DNA from: Oerskovia jenensis
GTDB taxonomy: Bacteria; Actinomycetota; Actinomycetes; Actinomycetales; Cellulomonadaceae
Direction: 5' to 3'
Length of the DNA: 64,000 nt
NCBI RefSeq assembly: GCF_016907235.1
Contig: NZ_JAFBBO010000001.1
Location: 2,976,001-3,040,000, forward strand
Shown here piece by piece: positions 25,812 through 33,301 of this stretch. The translations under genes and the position numbers were made by a program. The notes beneath the pieces are model-generated. The model was not told where the DNA came from. It saw only the letters and a program-made list of their open reading frames with translations, and made no database searches. How positions within the stretch are numbered: position 1 is the stretch's first letter; each line of letters begins with the position of its first letter.

Positions 25812-26390
25812 ATGACGACCACCGACCAGCAGGCCTCGATCGACACCGAGGCGTTCCAGGTGACCCGCACGCTGCTCGTCCACGCCGCGCCGTCGACGGT
25901 GTGGGCGGCACTGACCCGTGACGACCTGATCGCGCAGTGGTTCGGCCAGGAGGCCTCCCTGCCCGACCTGCGCGTGGGCGGCGAGGGCACCTTCGGCTTC
26001 GACGGGTACGGGCAGTTCGCCGTCCGCATCGAGGAGCACGACGAGCCGCACGCCTTCGCGTTCACCTGGACCAACCAGGCCGGCGCCGAGCTGCGCCCCG
26101 ACAACTCGACCCTCGTCCGGTTCACGCTGACCCCCGAGGGCGAGGGCACGGTGCTCACGGTCGTCGAGTCCGGGTTCGAGCGCCTCGGCGACGGGGCCGG
26201 TGGCGCGATGGCCGACAACCGCTCGGGGTGGACCAGCGAGCTCGACGAGCTCGTCGCGTTCGTCGAGGGGGCCGCGTTCCCCGCGCGGGACGCGCTCGGC
26301 GACCGGGCGTCCTCGGCGGGCGGAGTGCTCGCCGCGGGCGACGTGCGCCCGGCCGACGGCGCGCGCCCCGCCGACGGCCCCGCGGCGTGA
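25812..26390 (+). CDS. SRPBCC/AHSA1-domain protein
   Basis: A 192-residue protein of the Activator of Hsp90 ATPase homologue 1-like group, with a hydrophobic-cavity START-like fold. Visible landmarks are VTRTLLVHAAPSTVWAALT, IAQWFGQEASLPDLRVGGEG, HAFAFTWTNQ and the C-terminal helix GWTSELDELVAFVEG. A disordered Ala/Asp/Gly tail of about 40 residues follows. These proteins bind small hydrophobic ligands but are mostly uncharacterised. The pair with a downstream ArsR repressor is very common in actinobacteria, and the two genes overlap by 4 bases (GTGA). GAGGAA precedes the ATG, behind two direct copies of AGAGGAACCAGG. Confidence 0.9.
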   Translation: MTTTDQQASIDTEAFQVTRTLLVHAAPSTVWAALTRDDLIAQWFGQEASLPDLRVGGEGTFGFDGYGQFAVRIEEHDEPHAFAFTWTNQAGAELRPDNSTLVRFTLTPEGEGTVLTVVESGFERLGDGAGGAMADNRSGWTSELDELVAFVEGAAFPARDALGDRASSAGGVLAAGDVRPADGARPADGPAA

Positions 26391-26701
26391 GCACCGAGAC
26401 GCTGGCCCCCGTGTTCGCGGCGCTCGCCGACGACACCCGGTGGCAGATCCTCCAGGAGCTGGGGCGCGCGGACCTGTCGGCGTCCGCGCTCGCGACCGTG
26501 CTGCCCGTGACGCGGCAGGCGATCGCCAAGCACCTGACCGTGCTCGCCGACGCCGGGCTGGTCGAGCCCGTGCGGGTCGGACGTGAGGTCCGCTACCGCG
26601 CGATCGGGTCCCGCCTGGGGGAGACCGCCCGAGCCCTCGACGCGATCGGCGCCGAGTGGGACCGCCGCCTCGGCGCGATCAAGCGGATCGCGGAGGGATA
26701 G
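26387..26701 (+). CDS. ArsR-family transcriptional repressor
   Basis: A 104-residue winged helix repressor. The recognition region is LSASALATVLPVTRQAIAKHLTVLADAGLVEPVRVGREVRYR (in part; residues about 29-70). No Cys or His metal-site motif of the metal-sensing ArsR members is visible, so this is the type that pairs with SRPBCC proteins. Its GTG start overlaps the SRPBCC stop. It probably represses the operon through the two dyads at 25710-25760. Confidence 0.92.
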   Translation: MSTETLAPVFAALADDTRWQILQELGRADLSASALATVLPVTRQAIAKHLTVLADAGLVEPVRVGREVRYRAIGSRLGETARALDAIGAEWDRRLGAIKRIAEG

Positions 26702-26737
26702 TTCCGGTGCCCTCCCGGCGCCCTCTCCGGCGCCCTC

Positions 26738-26829
26738 CCGGTGCCGAGCATGCGGTTGGCGTCGTGATTGCCGTCCTTCGCGACGCCGACCGCATGCTCG
26801 AGGAGCGCCAGACGCATGCTCGGCACCGG
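26738..26829. repeat. Nested inverted repeat downstream of the ArsR operon
   Basis: Outer arms 26738-26754 and 26813-26829 are perfectly complementary (17 bp). Inside, 26745-26764 pairs with 26781-26800 (20 bp with one mismatch) around a 16-base loop. The right arm CGCATGCTCG therefore occurs twice and competes for one left arm, giving two mutually exclusive hairpins. It lies after the arsR stop and directly before the start of the next small gene. Confidence 0.75.
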
Positions 26830-26841
26830 TAGCGTGGGCGC

Positions 26842-27141
26842 GTGCCACTCACGCTCTGCGTCCTGCTCTGGGCCGTCGACGGCCAGGTCGAACCCCTCGC
26901 GCGCTACGAGGACGAGGTCCTCGCGCTCGTCCCCGTCCACGGCGGCCGGGTCACCTCACGGGTGAGGAGCGTGCCCGGCGAGGACCCGGCTCTCCCCGCC
27001 GAGGTGCAGGTCATCGAGATGCCCGACGACGGCGCGCTCGCCGCGTACATGGCCGACCCCGCCCGCGTGGCGCTCGCGGACGTCCGGGACCGGGTGGTCG
27101 CCCGTACGCAGATCGTGCGCGTGGAGCCGGTCGCGGGGTGA
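26842..27141 (+). CDS. Small alpha-beta-barrel-like protein, DUF1330/YCII-like
   Basis: A 99-residue cytosolic protein. VLLWAVDGQVEPLARYEDEVLALVPVHGGRV (in part) and the strand AEVQVIEMPDDGALAAYMADP resemble the dimeric alpha-beta barrel proteins of the DUF1330 or YCII type. Family assignment is tentative and function unknown. The GTG at 26842 has no ribosome site, but TAGCGT ends exactly six bases before it, the pattern of a leaderless actinobacterial transcript. It lies immediately after a nested inverted repeat. Confidence 0.7.
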   Translation: MPLTLCVLLWAVDGQVEPLARYEDEVLALVPVHGGRVTSRVRSVPGEDPALPAEVQVIEMPDDGALAAYMADPARVALADVRDRVVARTQIVRVEPVAG

Positions 27142-27229
27142 CGGTGACCGACGGACCCGCCGAGGGCGACCGGCGGACGCCGAGGGTGACCGGCACCCGC
27201 TGACGCTCGGCCCGCGATGACTGCGGTCG

Positions 27230-27928
27230 TCAGGCCCGGACCCGCGACGTGTCGCGGCGCAGGTAGCCCCACGCCAGGACTGCGCACACGACGCCGTTGA
27301 CGAGCCCGGCGAGGACGTCGGTCAGCGAGTGCATGCCGCGGTAGAGCCGTGCGAAGCCGACCGCGAACGGGACGAGCACCGCGAGGACCGTGAGCACGAC
27401 CCGGAGCGCCGGGTTCTGTACACGCTGCGCGAGGAGCGCGAGCGTCAGGTAGAACGCCGTGGACGCGCCCGTGTGCCCGCTCGGGAAGCTCGACGTGGGC
27501 GGGGCGTGGTCGAGCATGTCGACCTCGGGGCGGGTGCGGCCCACGACGAGCGAGGACGTGAGGAAGATCAGCGCCTGCAGCGACACCGCGAGCGCGGGGA
27601 CCAGGGCGAACCACCACTGCCTGGTCCGCCACCAGATGAGCGCGACCGCGAGCACGCACGCCCCGATGATGAACTCGGTCATCCCGATCGCGGACAGCAT
27701 CTCGGTGACGTTGTCGAGGAACGGGGTCCGCAGGTCGACGAGGGCCTGGTTGACCCCGGCCTCGCCGGGCAGGTTGTCGAGCGGCCCCTTGATGAGGAAC
27801 CCCAGACCCACGATCACGACCCACAGTGCGACGCCCGGCAGGAACGCCCGCAGGGCCAGGTCACGGGCGACCTCGCGGCGGGTCGGTCGCGTGGTGTCGA
27901 GCTCGTAGCGGTGGACGAACGGGTGCAC
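27230..27928 (-). CDS. PAP2-family membrane phosphatase
   Basis: A 232-residue inner-membrane lipid phosphatase with about six helices. The three phosphatase motifs are visible: VVGRTRPEVD (motif 1, about 132-141), FPSGHTGAS (motif 2, about 151-159) and RLYRGMHSLTDVLAG (motif 3, about 196-210, with the catalytic His and Asp). Such enzymes dephosphorylate phosphatidic acid, undecaprenyl pyrophosphate or related lipids on the outer face; the substrate cannot be fixed from sequence. The GTG at 27928 has GGAGG five bases upstream. It stands alone on the minus strand. Confidence 0.92.
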   Translation of the reverse strand: MHPFVHRYELDTTRPTRREVARDLALRAFLPGVALWVVIVGLGFLIKGPLDNLPGEAGVNQALVDLRTPFLDNVTEMLSAIGMTEFIIGACVLAVALIWWRTRQWWFALVPALAVSLQALIFLTSSLVVGRTRPEVDMLDHAPPTSSFPSGHTGASTAFYLTLALLAQRVQNPALRVVLTVLAVLVPFAVGFARLYRGMHSLTDVLAGLVNGVVCAVLAWGYLRRDTSRVRA

Positions 27929-28099
27929 GGGGCCTCCAGGCGGGGGTCGGCGCGGGACGGCCGGGCTGGACGCCGCGCGAGTTCCCGGACATTACGTGCA
28001 CACGGGACGACTCGCACGGCGAGGCGCTCGCGGCGCGCGGTGCGGACGCCGCACGTACCGTCCCGTCACCGGACGCGACGTCCCGGGTACGCTCGCCCG

Positions 28100-28891
28100 G
28101 TGCACCCACCGAGACAGGTCCTCGAGGCGTTCGGCGCCGTCGGGCCGGCGACGAGGCTCGACGGCGGACGGGGCAGGGCCTGGCGCACCGGTGACACGGT
28201 GCTCAAGCCGCTCGACGTGCTCCCGGCCGAGCTCGACTGGCTGCGGGACCACGCGCCGTCGGGCGGGGGCGGGCTCCGGCTGAGCCTGCCGCTCGCGAGC
28301 GTCGCGGGCGACCTCGTCGTCGACGGCTGGACGGCGTTCCCGGTCCTCCCGGGCGAGCACGTCGCGGGGAGGTGGGCCCAGGTCGCGGAGGTGGGTCACC
28401 GCTTCGCGAAGGTGTTCGACGGCGCCGCGCGGCCCGGGTTCCTCGACGAGCGGACGCACGCCTGGGCTCGGGCGGACCGGCTCGCCTGGGGCGAGGACGC
28501 GGTGGACGTGCCCGACGGCGTCCCGCACCTCCCGGCGCTGCTCGCGGCCCGGCGGGTCGTCGCCGAGCCGTCGACGATCGTCCACGGCGACCTCACGGGC
28601 AACGTGCTGTTCGACGACCACCTGCCGCCCGCCGTGATCGACCTGACGCTCTACTGGCGGCCGGTCCGGTACTCGGTGGCGATCGTCGCGGTCGACGCGG
28701 TCTGCTTCGAGGGGGCGCCGCCGTCGCTCCTCGAGACGATCGACCCGGGGGAGGGGTTCGCGCAGCACCTCGTGCGTGCGCTGGTGTTCCGGATCGCGAC
28801 GGACTGGTTCAACGATCTCCCGCTCGCCGTCGACGACGTCTACGCGGCGACGGTGGAACGCGCGCTCGATCTCGCGGCGCGGGGGCGTTGA
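28100..28891 (+). CDS. Aminoglycoside-phosphotransferase-like kinase
   Basis: A 263-residue protein of the APH/choline kinase fold. The catalytic loop STIVHGDLTGNVLFDD (about 157-172) carries the HGD Brenner motif, and VIDLTLYWRPVRYSVAIV takes the place of the metal-binding DFD-like segment. The N-lobe (DGGRGRAWRTGDTVLKPLD) supplies the ATP-site lysine candidate. Most environmental members are not resistance enzymes, so I do not infer a drug target. The GTG at 28100 lacks a ribosome site, but TACGCT ends six bases before it, fitting a leaderless mRNA. Confidence 0.82.
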   Translation: MHPPRQVLEAFGAVGPATRLDGGRGRAWRTGDTVLKPLDVLPAELDWLRDHAPSGGGGLRLSLPLASVAGDLVVDGWTAFPVLPGEHVAGRWAQVAEVGHRFAKVFDGAARPGFLDERTHAWARADRLAWGEDAVDVPDGVPHLPALLAARRVVAEPSTIVHGDLTGNVLFDDHLPPAVIDLTLYWRPVRYSVAIVAVDAVCFEGAPPSLLETIDPGEGFAQHLVRALVFRIATDWFNDLPLAVDDVYAATVERALDLAARGR

Positions 28892-28959
28892 CGCGCGACG
28901 GCGTGATCCGCCGTCGGGCAGACCTGGAGCGCGGCCCGCGCGGCTGCGAGGATGCCTGG

Positions 28960-29490
28960 ATGGCCGACGCGGAGACCTGGGACCTGCTCGACGAGCAGGG
29001 CGACCTGACCGGAGAGGTCCACCGCCGAGGGGAGCCGAGATGGCCCCCGGGCCGCTTCCACCTCATGGTGGCGACGTGCGTCGTCCGGTCCGACGGCCTG
29101 GTCCTGCTGACCCGTCGCGCCGCGACCAAGACCTTCCCGCTCTTGTGGGAGATCCCTGGCGGGAGCGTGCACGCGGGCGAGACCGGTGCCCAGGCAGCCG
29201 TGCGCGAGGTGCGTGAGGAGACGGGGCTCGTCCTCGACGAGGGCGCGCTCGTGCGCGTCGGGAGGGGCGTCGAGTCCGCGTCGTTCCTCGACGTCCACGT
29301 CGCGACCGTGCCCGGGCACCCGCGGCTGGTCCTCGACCCGGCAGAGGTCCACGAGGCCACCTGGGTCACGTGGGCCGAGGTCGAGGATCGTCGAGACGCA
29401 GGGCGGATGCCCGCGCCCTGGGTCGGGTGCTTCGCCCCGCTCTGGCCGGAGCTCGCCCGGAAGGTGGGGGAGGCGGCGCGGAGGGCGTGA
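28960..29490 (+). CDS. NUDIX hydrolase
   Basis: A 176-residue hydrolase of the isopentenyl-diphosphate-isomerase-like NUDIX group. The NUDIX box runs from Gly68 to Leu90 with E74, R82, E83, E86, E87 and G89 in register (GSVHAGET, then REVREETGL). The N-terminus ETWDLLDEQGDLTGEVHRRG and RFHLMVATCVV resemble the DLLDE...HRR leader common in that group. It cleaves a nucleoside-diphosphate-type bond in an unknown substrate, in the cytosol. I chose the ATG at 28960, with GAGG 8 bases upstream. It follows the phosphotransferase gene by 68 bases and may be co-transcribed. Confidence 0.9.
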   Translation: MADAETWDLLDEQGDLTGEVHRRGEPRWPPGRFHLMVATCVVRSDGLVLLTRRAATKTFPLLWEIPGGSVHAGETGAQAAVREVREETGLVLDEGALVRVGRGVESASFLDVHVATVPGHPRLVLDPAEVHEATWVTWAEVEDRRDAGRMPAPWVGCFAPLWPELARKVGEAARRA

Positions 29491-29540
29491 GGCGTCGGAC
29501 CGCCGAAGGGCTGCCCGCCGAGGCGTGACCTGCCCAGGGA

Positions 29541-30521
29541 TCACCGCTGGTCGAGGAGGATCGGCATCAGGACGTGCAGGTGGTCCGGCCGGTCTGCGGC
29601 ACGGACGCTGAGGGCCGACCGCTCGTCGAGGGCCAGCGCGACGTGCTCGGCACGGGTCGCGCGGACGCTGTCGAGCAGGAAGCTCCGCGAGAACCCGAGC
29701 GTGCCCGGCGGGCCCGGCGGGCCGATCTCCACCCGGTCGCCGTCCAGCCGGACGGCCACGACGTCGTCCGCGTGCGTGACCGTCCTGACCAGCTCGTCGG
29801 ACGTGACCGTCGTGCTCGGGGACGAGCCCGAGCGCACGAGCCGCTCGTAGTCGGGATACGCCGCGTCGAGCGGAGCGCCCAGAGCCCCCAGGACCTCCAG
29901 GACGTCCCTGCCCAGGGCGACCGACCCGACGTCGGGCAGCGTGGCGGATGCGAGCGTCTCCAGGAAGCCGAGAGGGGCGACGACACGGGCCGGTGGGCCC
30001 GAGACCTGCCTCGCCGGCACGGTCGCGACGGCGAGACGGAAGCGGTCGCAGCCGACGAGGCGGAGCGTGTCCCCGTCGAGGTGGAGCAGGATGCCCGTGA
30101 GCCCGGGCCAGTCAGGGTCAGTGCCGACGGCGTGCCGGACGGCCGCGACCGCCGCGACGAGGTCCGCGGAGGCGACCGTGCAGCGGCCGGGCTGGGCCAG
30201 GAGGCCGTCTGCCGCGTCGAGGTGCGCACAGGCCGCGACCAGGTCCTCCTCGAGCCGACGGCGGTGCCGGGCCAGCACGGCCGTGGACTCCTGGGGAGCC
30301 GCGAGGACCGTGACCAGGTCGGACACCGGGAGCCCGGCCTGGCGCAGGCTCGCGACGAGCCGAGCCGTGTGGACCTGGGCCGAGGTGTACCAGCGGTACC
30401 CGGTCGCGGGGTCGACGTGCGCGGGCCGGAGCACACCGGCTGCGTCGTAGAACCGGAGCGCGGTCACGGGCAGGCCGCCGGTGCGGGAGAGGGCGCCGAT
30501 GCTGAGCAGGTCGTCGGGCAT
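29541..30521 (-). CDS. MerR regulator fused to a DNA-polymerase beta-clamp-like domain
   Basis: A 326-residue fusion protein. Residues 1-70 are a MerR winged helix (LLSIGALSRTGGLPVTALRFYDAAGVLRPAHVDPATGYRWYT, in part), followed by a coiled helix (about 80-115). Residues about 120-326 resemble the sliding-clamp fold of DnaN: LTGILLHLDGDTLRLVGCDRFRLAVATVP matches the clamp-domain signature, and a second clamp-like repeat follows (VRLDGDRVEIGPPGPPG). The clamp part probably serves as ligand-binding or dimerising effector domain. The ATG at 30521 is supported by TTGACC and CACAGT boxes spaced 19 bp and ending six bases before it, a MerR-type leaderless promoter. It neighbours the MFS gene it probably controls. 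Confidence 0.87.
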   Translation of the reverse strand: MPDDLLSIGALSRTGGLPVTALRFYDAAGVLRPAHVDPATGYRWYTSAQVHTARLVASLRQAGLPVSDLVTVLAAPQESTAVLARHRRRLEEDLVAACAHLDAADGLLAQPGRCTVASADLVAAVAAVRHAVGTDPDWPGLTGILLHLDGDTLRLVGCDRFRLAVATVPARQVSGPPARVVAPLGFLETLASATLPDVGSVALGRDVLEVLGALGAPLDAAYPDYERLVRSGSSPSTTVTSDELVRTVTHADDVVAVRLDGDRVEIGPPGPPGTLGFSRSFLLDSVRATRAEHVALALDERSALSVRAADRPDHLHVLMPILLDQR

Positions 30522-30527
30522 GCGCAC

Positions 30528-30558
30528 ACTGTGGACCCTCGACCCGCGCGAGGGTCAA
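30528..30558 (-). promoter_or_regulatory. MerR-type promoter/operator of the merR-like gene
   Basis: On the minus strand TTGACC (-35) and CACAGT (-10) are separated by 19 bp, the overlong spacing typical of MerR-controlled promoters. The spacer holds a GACCCTCG/CGAGGGTC dyad. Nineteen of 22 bases match the site in front of the MFS gene. Confidence 0.72.
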
Positions 30559-31841
30559 GCCGAGCGGCGTGCCCAGACCGCGAGCGCCGCGAGGCCCGCG
30601 GCCGTCGCGCCCAGCGCCCAGTGCGGCGACGTGCGCTCGGCCAGTGCACCGAGGGCCGTGTTCGTGACCAGGACGGGCACGAGCTGGGCGAGCCCGACCA
30701 GGGCCTGGACGCGGGCGAGGTGCGTCCGGGGCGCGCTGCCCAGGACGAGCGGCGCGATCCGCGCGACGAACGTCCCGTTCCCGCACCCGAGGACCAGGGC
30801 ACCGAGCACGGTGACCACGGTGGCCGCCGAGCCGCCGAGCAGCGCCCCGACCGCGACGACGAGCGCCCCGGTCGCGCTCACGACGAGCCCGACGGCGGCG
30901 GATGCCGACGGTGCCCGGCGTCCTGGGCGTGCGGGCCTTGGACGGTCCACGGCACCGGCCGGAGAGCCGGTGGACCCTGCGACGACCGTCCGGCGTCGGG
31001 CGGCGAGGAGTGCCGCGCAGATCACCCCGACGCCGACCGCCCCGGCGACCGCGCCCGTGGTCCCCGGGCCCCAGCCGGAGGCCCGGCCGAGGAGGGGCAC
31101 GAGGAGCGACGGCACGGGCAGGATCAGGGCCGCACCCGCCCCCGTGAGCACGAGCGCCCTGCGGAGTCCCGGAGTGCGGGTGACGACGCGGAAGCCGTCG
31201 ATCAGGTCGAGCCGCGCGGGGACCGGTGCGCCGGTGGGCGCGCGGTCGGGCGCCGACCTGGACGGCTCCCGGACGGCGACGAGCACGCACAAGCAGACGC
31301 CGGTCGTCACCGTGGTGCCCCACGCGATGGTCGGCAACCCCGCGGTGCCCACGAGCAGGCCGCTCAGCGGAGCAGCGACGAGGAGCACCATCTGGACCAG
31401 GCTCTGGCGCAGCGCGAGCGCACGCGAGAGCTGGTCGTCCCGGACCAGGCGCCGCGGCATGGAGCCCGTGGAGGGCAGGCAGAACGCGGAGATCGTGCCG
31501 AGTGCGAGGGACGTGGTCAGGAGCAGCCAGGTCGGCGTCCCGAACCGCGTGAGCGCGAGCGCGAGGACCGCGGTCAGGGCGAGCAGCGCCGCCTCCCCGG
31601 CGATCAGGACGCGCCGCGCGCCGAAGCGGTCGGCGACCGCGCCGCCCACGACCAGCAGGACGAGGCGAGGCAACCCGCCGAGGGTGAGCACGAGGGCCGC
31701 CGTCGTCCCACCGAGCCCGGCGGCGGCCCAGCCGAGCGCGAACGCGAGCACGGCGTCGCCGAGCTGCGAGACGGTCACCCCGCAGAGCCAGGTGAGATAG
31801 GGGCGGGGGAGCGCCGGTGCGGGGGAGAGGGTCGTGGTCAT
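30555..31841 (-). CDS. MFS transporter
   Basis: A 428-residue inner-membrane permease with about twelve hydrophobic helices and a long central loop (about 200-215) plus a low-complexity cytoplasmic insert near 300-330. The motif GGAVADRFGARRVLIAGE (about 66-83) is the MFS motif A between helices 2 and 3. Probable proton-driven efflux of an unknown small molecule or drug. It lies upstream of and co-directional with the MerR-fusion gene; its stop overlaps the MerR promoter region. Its own promoter has the same 19-bp-spaced operator, so the MerR fusion is the likely regulator. Confidence 0.9.
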   Translation of the reverse strand: MTTTLSPAPALPRPYLTWLCGVTVSQLGDAVLAFALGWAAAGLGGTTAALVLTLGGLPRLVLLVVGGAVADRFGARRVLIAGEAALLALTAVLALALTRFGTPTWLLLTTSLALGTISAFCLPSTGSMPRRLVRDDQLSRALALRQSLVQMVLLVAAPLSGLLVGTAGLPTIAWGTTVTTGVCLCVLVAVREPSRSAPDRAPTGAPVPARLDLIDGFRVVTRTPGLRRALVLTGAGAALILPVPSLLVPLLGRASGWGPGTTGAVAGAVGVGVICAALLAARRRTVVAGSTGSPAGAVDRPRPARPGRRAPSASAAVGLVVSATGALVVAVGALLGGSAATVVTVLGALVLGCGNGTFVARIAPLVLGSAPRTHLARVQALVGLAQLVPVLVTNTALGALAERTSPHWALGATAAGLAALAVWARRSA

Positions 31842-31847
31842 GGCGGC

Positions 31848-31878
31848 ACGCTCGCGCCTCGACCGGGTCGAGGGTCAA
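31848..31878 (-). promoter_or_regulatory. MerR-type promoter/operator of the MFS gene
   Basis: TTGACC and GAGCGT are spaced 19 bp on the minus strand; the -10 box ends six bases before the ATG. The spacer carries a CCTCGAC/GTCGAGG dyad. The architecture is identical, base for base in spacing, to the merR-like promoter at 30528-30558. Confidence 0.72.
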
Positions 31879-32012
31879 ACGGCACCCGGCGCGGGTGTCT
31901 CGTGGCTGCGGTCCGTCGTCGATCTCGTCGGAGTCAGCCGGGCCCACCCGCCACGGCTCCGCCGGGGGGACAATGGACGACAGCAAGTGTTCGCTCAGAA
32001 GAGGAGTCCTCA

Positions 32013-32948
32013 GTGCCCCAGGGAATTGTCCGATGGTTCGACGCCGACCGAGGCTTCGGCTTCATCGACCTCGGGAACGAGGCCGAGGACCTGTTCGTGC
32101 ACGCGTCCGAGATCCTCGACGACGACGGACCGCGGGTGCTCCGTGAGGGGCAGACCGTCGAGTTCGAGATGGGCGAGGGGGACCGTGGGCCGCAGGCGCG
32201 CCGCGTCCGTGTCACGGGAGACCGGGCCGCCGACGCGCCCGTGGGGGTGCTCGGCACCGTCAACTGGTACGAGCCGACCAAGGGATACGGCTTCATCACG
32301 CCCGACGGCGGTCGCGGTGAGATCTTCGTCCACAGCTCGGCCATCGTCGGGGGCGGTGTGATCTCGGAGGGGCAGCGGGTGGCGTTCCTCGTCGTCGACG
32401 GGGAGAAGGGGCCGCAGGCCGACCACCTGCTGCCGCTCGGGGCCGAGGCGGCCCAGCGTGCGGTGCCCTCGGACGGCGCGGACGGCACGGTCTCCTGGTA
32501 CGACGACGTCAAGGGCTTCGGTTTCGTCGCTCCTGACGGGGGCGGCGACGACGTCTTCGTCCACGTCAGCGCTCTCGGCTCGGGGATGACCGAGCTCTCC
32601 GAGGGCGACCGCGTGACGTACGACGTCGTCGCCGGCGACAAGGGGCCGAACGCGCGCAACGTGCAGCTCGCACGCGGCTCCGGGGGTGGGCGCGGCGCCG
32701 TGGACCGTGGCCGACCGGGTCGACCCGGAGCATCGGGCGGGCCCGTGCGCGGTGGTGAGGGCATCGTCGCGCGCTACGACGAGGAGCGCGGCTTCGGCTT
32801 CATCACCCCCGATGACGGGGGCCTGGACCTGTTCGTGCACGTGTCGGTCGTGCGGGGCACCGAGGTCCTGGAGGAGGGCGACCGGGTCCGGTACAAGGTG
32901 CGCCAGAGCGACCGCGGACCGCAGGCCGACGCCGTCGAGCTGGCGTGA
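32013..32948 (+). CDS. Protein with four cold-shock domains
   Basis: A 311-residue nucleic-acid-binding protein with four tandem cold-shock domains at about 1-68, 77-143, 155-221 and 244-311. Each has an RNP1-like core (RGFGFID, KGYGFIT, KGFGFVA, RGFGFIT) and an RNP2-like core (LFVHASEI, IFVHSSAI, VFVHVSAL, LFVHVSVV). Bacterial Csp proteins normally have one domain of about 67 residues; four would bind longer single-stranded RNA with higher affinity. Domain 4 is set off by an Arg/Gly/Pro linker resembling an RGG segment (about 220-245). The GTG at 32013 follows GAGGAG at ideal spacing. It is monocistronic upstream of the dnaK promoter; a role as RNA chaperone is inferred. Confidence 0.9.
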   Translation: MPQGIVRWFDADRGFGFIDLGNEAEDLFVHASEILDDDGPRVLREGQTVEFEMGEGDRGPQARRVRVTGDRAADAPVGVLGTVNWYEPTKGYGFITPDGGRGEIFVHSSAIVGGGVISEGQRVAFLVVDGEKGPQADHLLPLGAEAAQRAVPSDGADGTVSWYDDVKGFGFVAPDGGGDDVFVHVSALGSGMTELSEGDRVTYDVVAGDKGPNARNVQLARGSGGGRGAVDRGRPGRPGASGGPVRGGEGIVARYDEERGFGFITPDDGGLDLFVHVSVVRGTEVLEEGDRVRYKVRQSDRGPQADAVELA

Positions 32949-33067
32949 TCGAGGAGTCTTCGTGAGCGGGTGGCCGGACGGTTCCAGGTGAACCGGTCGG
33001 CCACCCGCTGTGTATCTGCCTGCCGCCCGCCGGCCACCCCACCGGGAATACCCCTCCCCGCTCCAGA

Positions 33068-33088
33068 GTTGAGCCTAGTGGACTCAAG
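33068..33088 (+). promoter_or_regulatory. HAIR element 1 (HspR operator)
   Basis: GTTGAGC, 7 bases, ACTCAAG matches the HAIR consensus CTTGAGT-N7-ACTCAAG with two deviations in the left arm. It is upstream of the dnaK promoter. Confidence 0.88.
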
Positions 33089-33130
33089 TTCTGACCTCCG
33101 CCGCTTGCGCAGCGACACGGACCGGCATAA

Positions 33131-33151
33131 CTTGAGTGAAGACGACTCAAC
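33131..33151 (+). promoter_or_regulatory. HAIR element 2 (HspR operator)
   Basis: CTTGAGT, 7 bases, ACTCAAC matches the HAIR consensus with one deviation. It overlaps the -10 box, so bound HspR would block initiation. Confidence 0.9.
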
Positions 33152-33301
33152 CGGCAGTCGGGTGGAGACACCCAGCAGGGGACGGTCCGGACGGGCGCGC
33201 CACCACGCGCCGTCGGGCACCAGGCCCGCCACGGGACCCCACCGCAGGCTGCCGCACGGACGACAAGCACCACACGCAGGCAACACAACGGAGGCATGAA
33301 C

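Larger units (their letters stand above)
32949..33301 (+). promoter_or_regulatory. dnaK promoter and leader region
   Basis: A 353-base gene-free stretch. A candidate promoter is TTGCGC at 33105-33110 with TAACTT at 33128-33133 (17-bp spacing), lying between two HspR-binding sites. The long leader after it (about 160 bases) contains a CGCCGTCGGGC copy at 33208-33218 and ends in CGGAGG before dnaK. Confidence 0.7.

Noticed and set aside
28100-28891. Aminoglycoside resistance gene
   Set aside because: Only the general kinase fold and HGD motif are present; resistance-specific signatures are not, and the context is housekeeping-like.
29574-32948. Plus-strand open frame of 1124 codons across the MerR and MFS region
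   Set aside because: The first 800 codons are an antisense composition artefact. Only the end, from 32013, is a real gene with four cold-shock domains.
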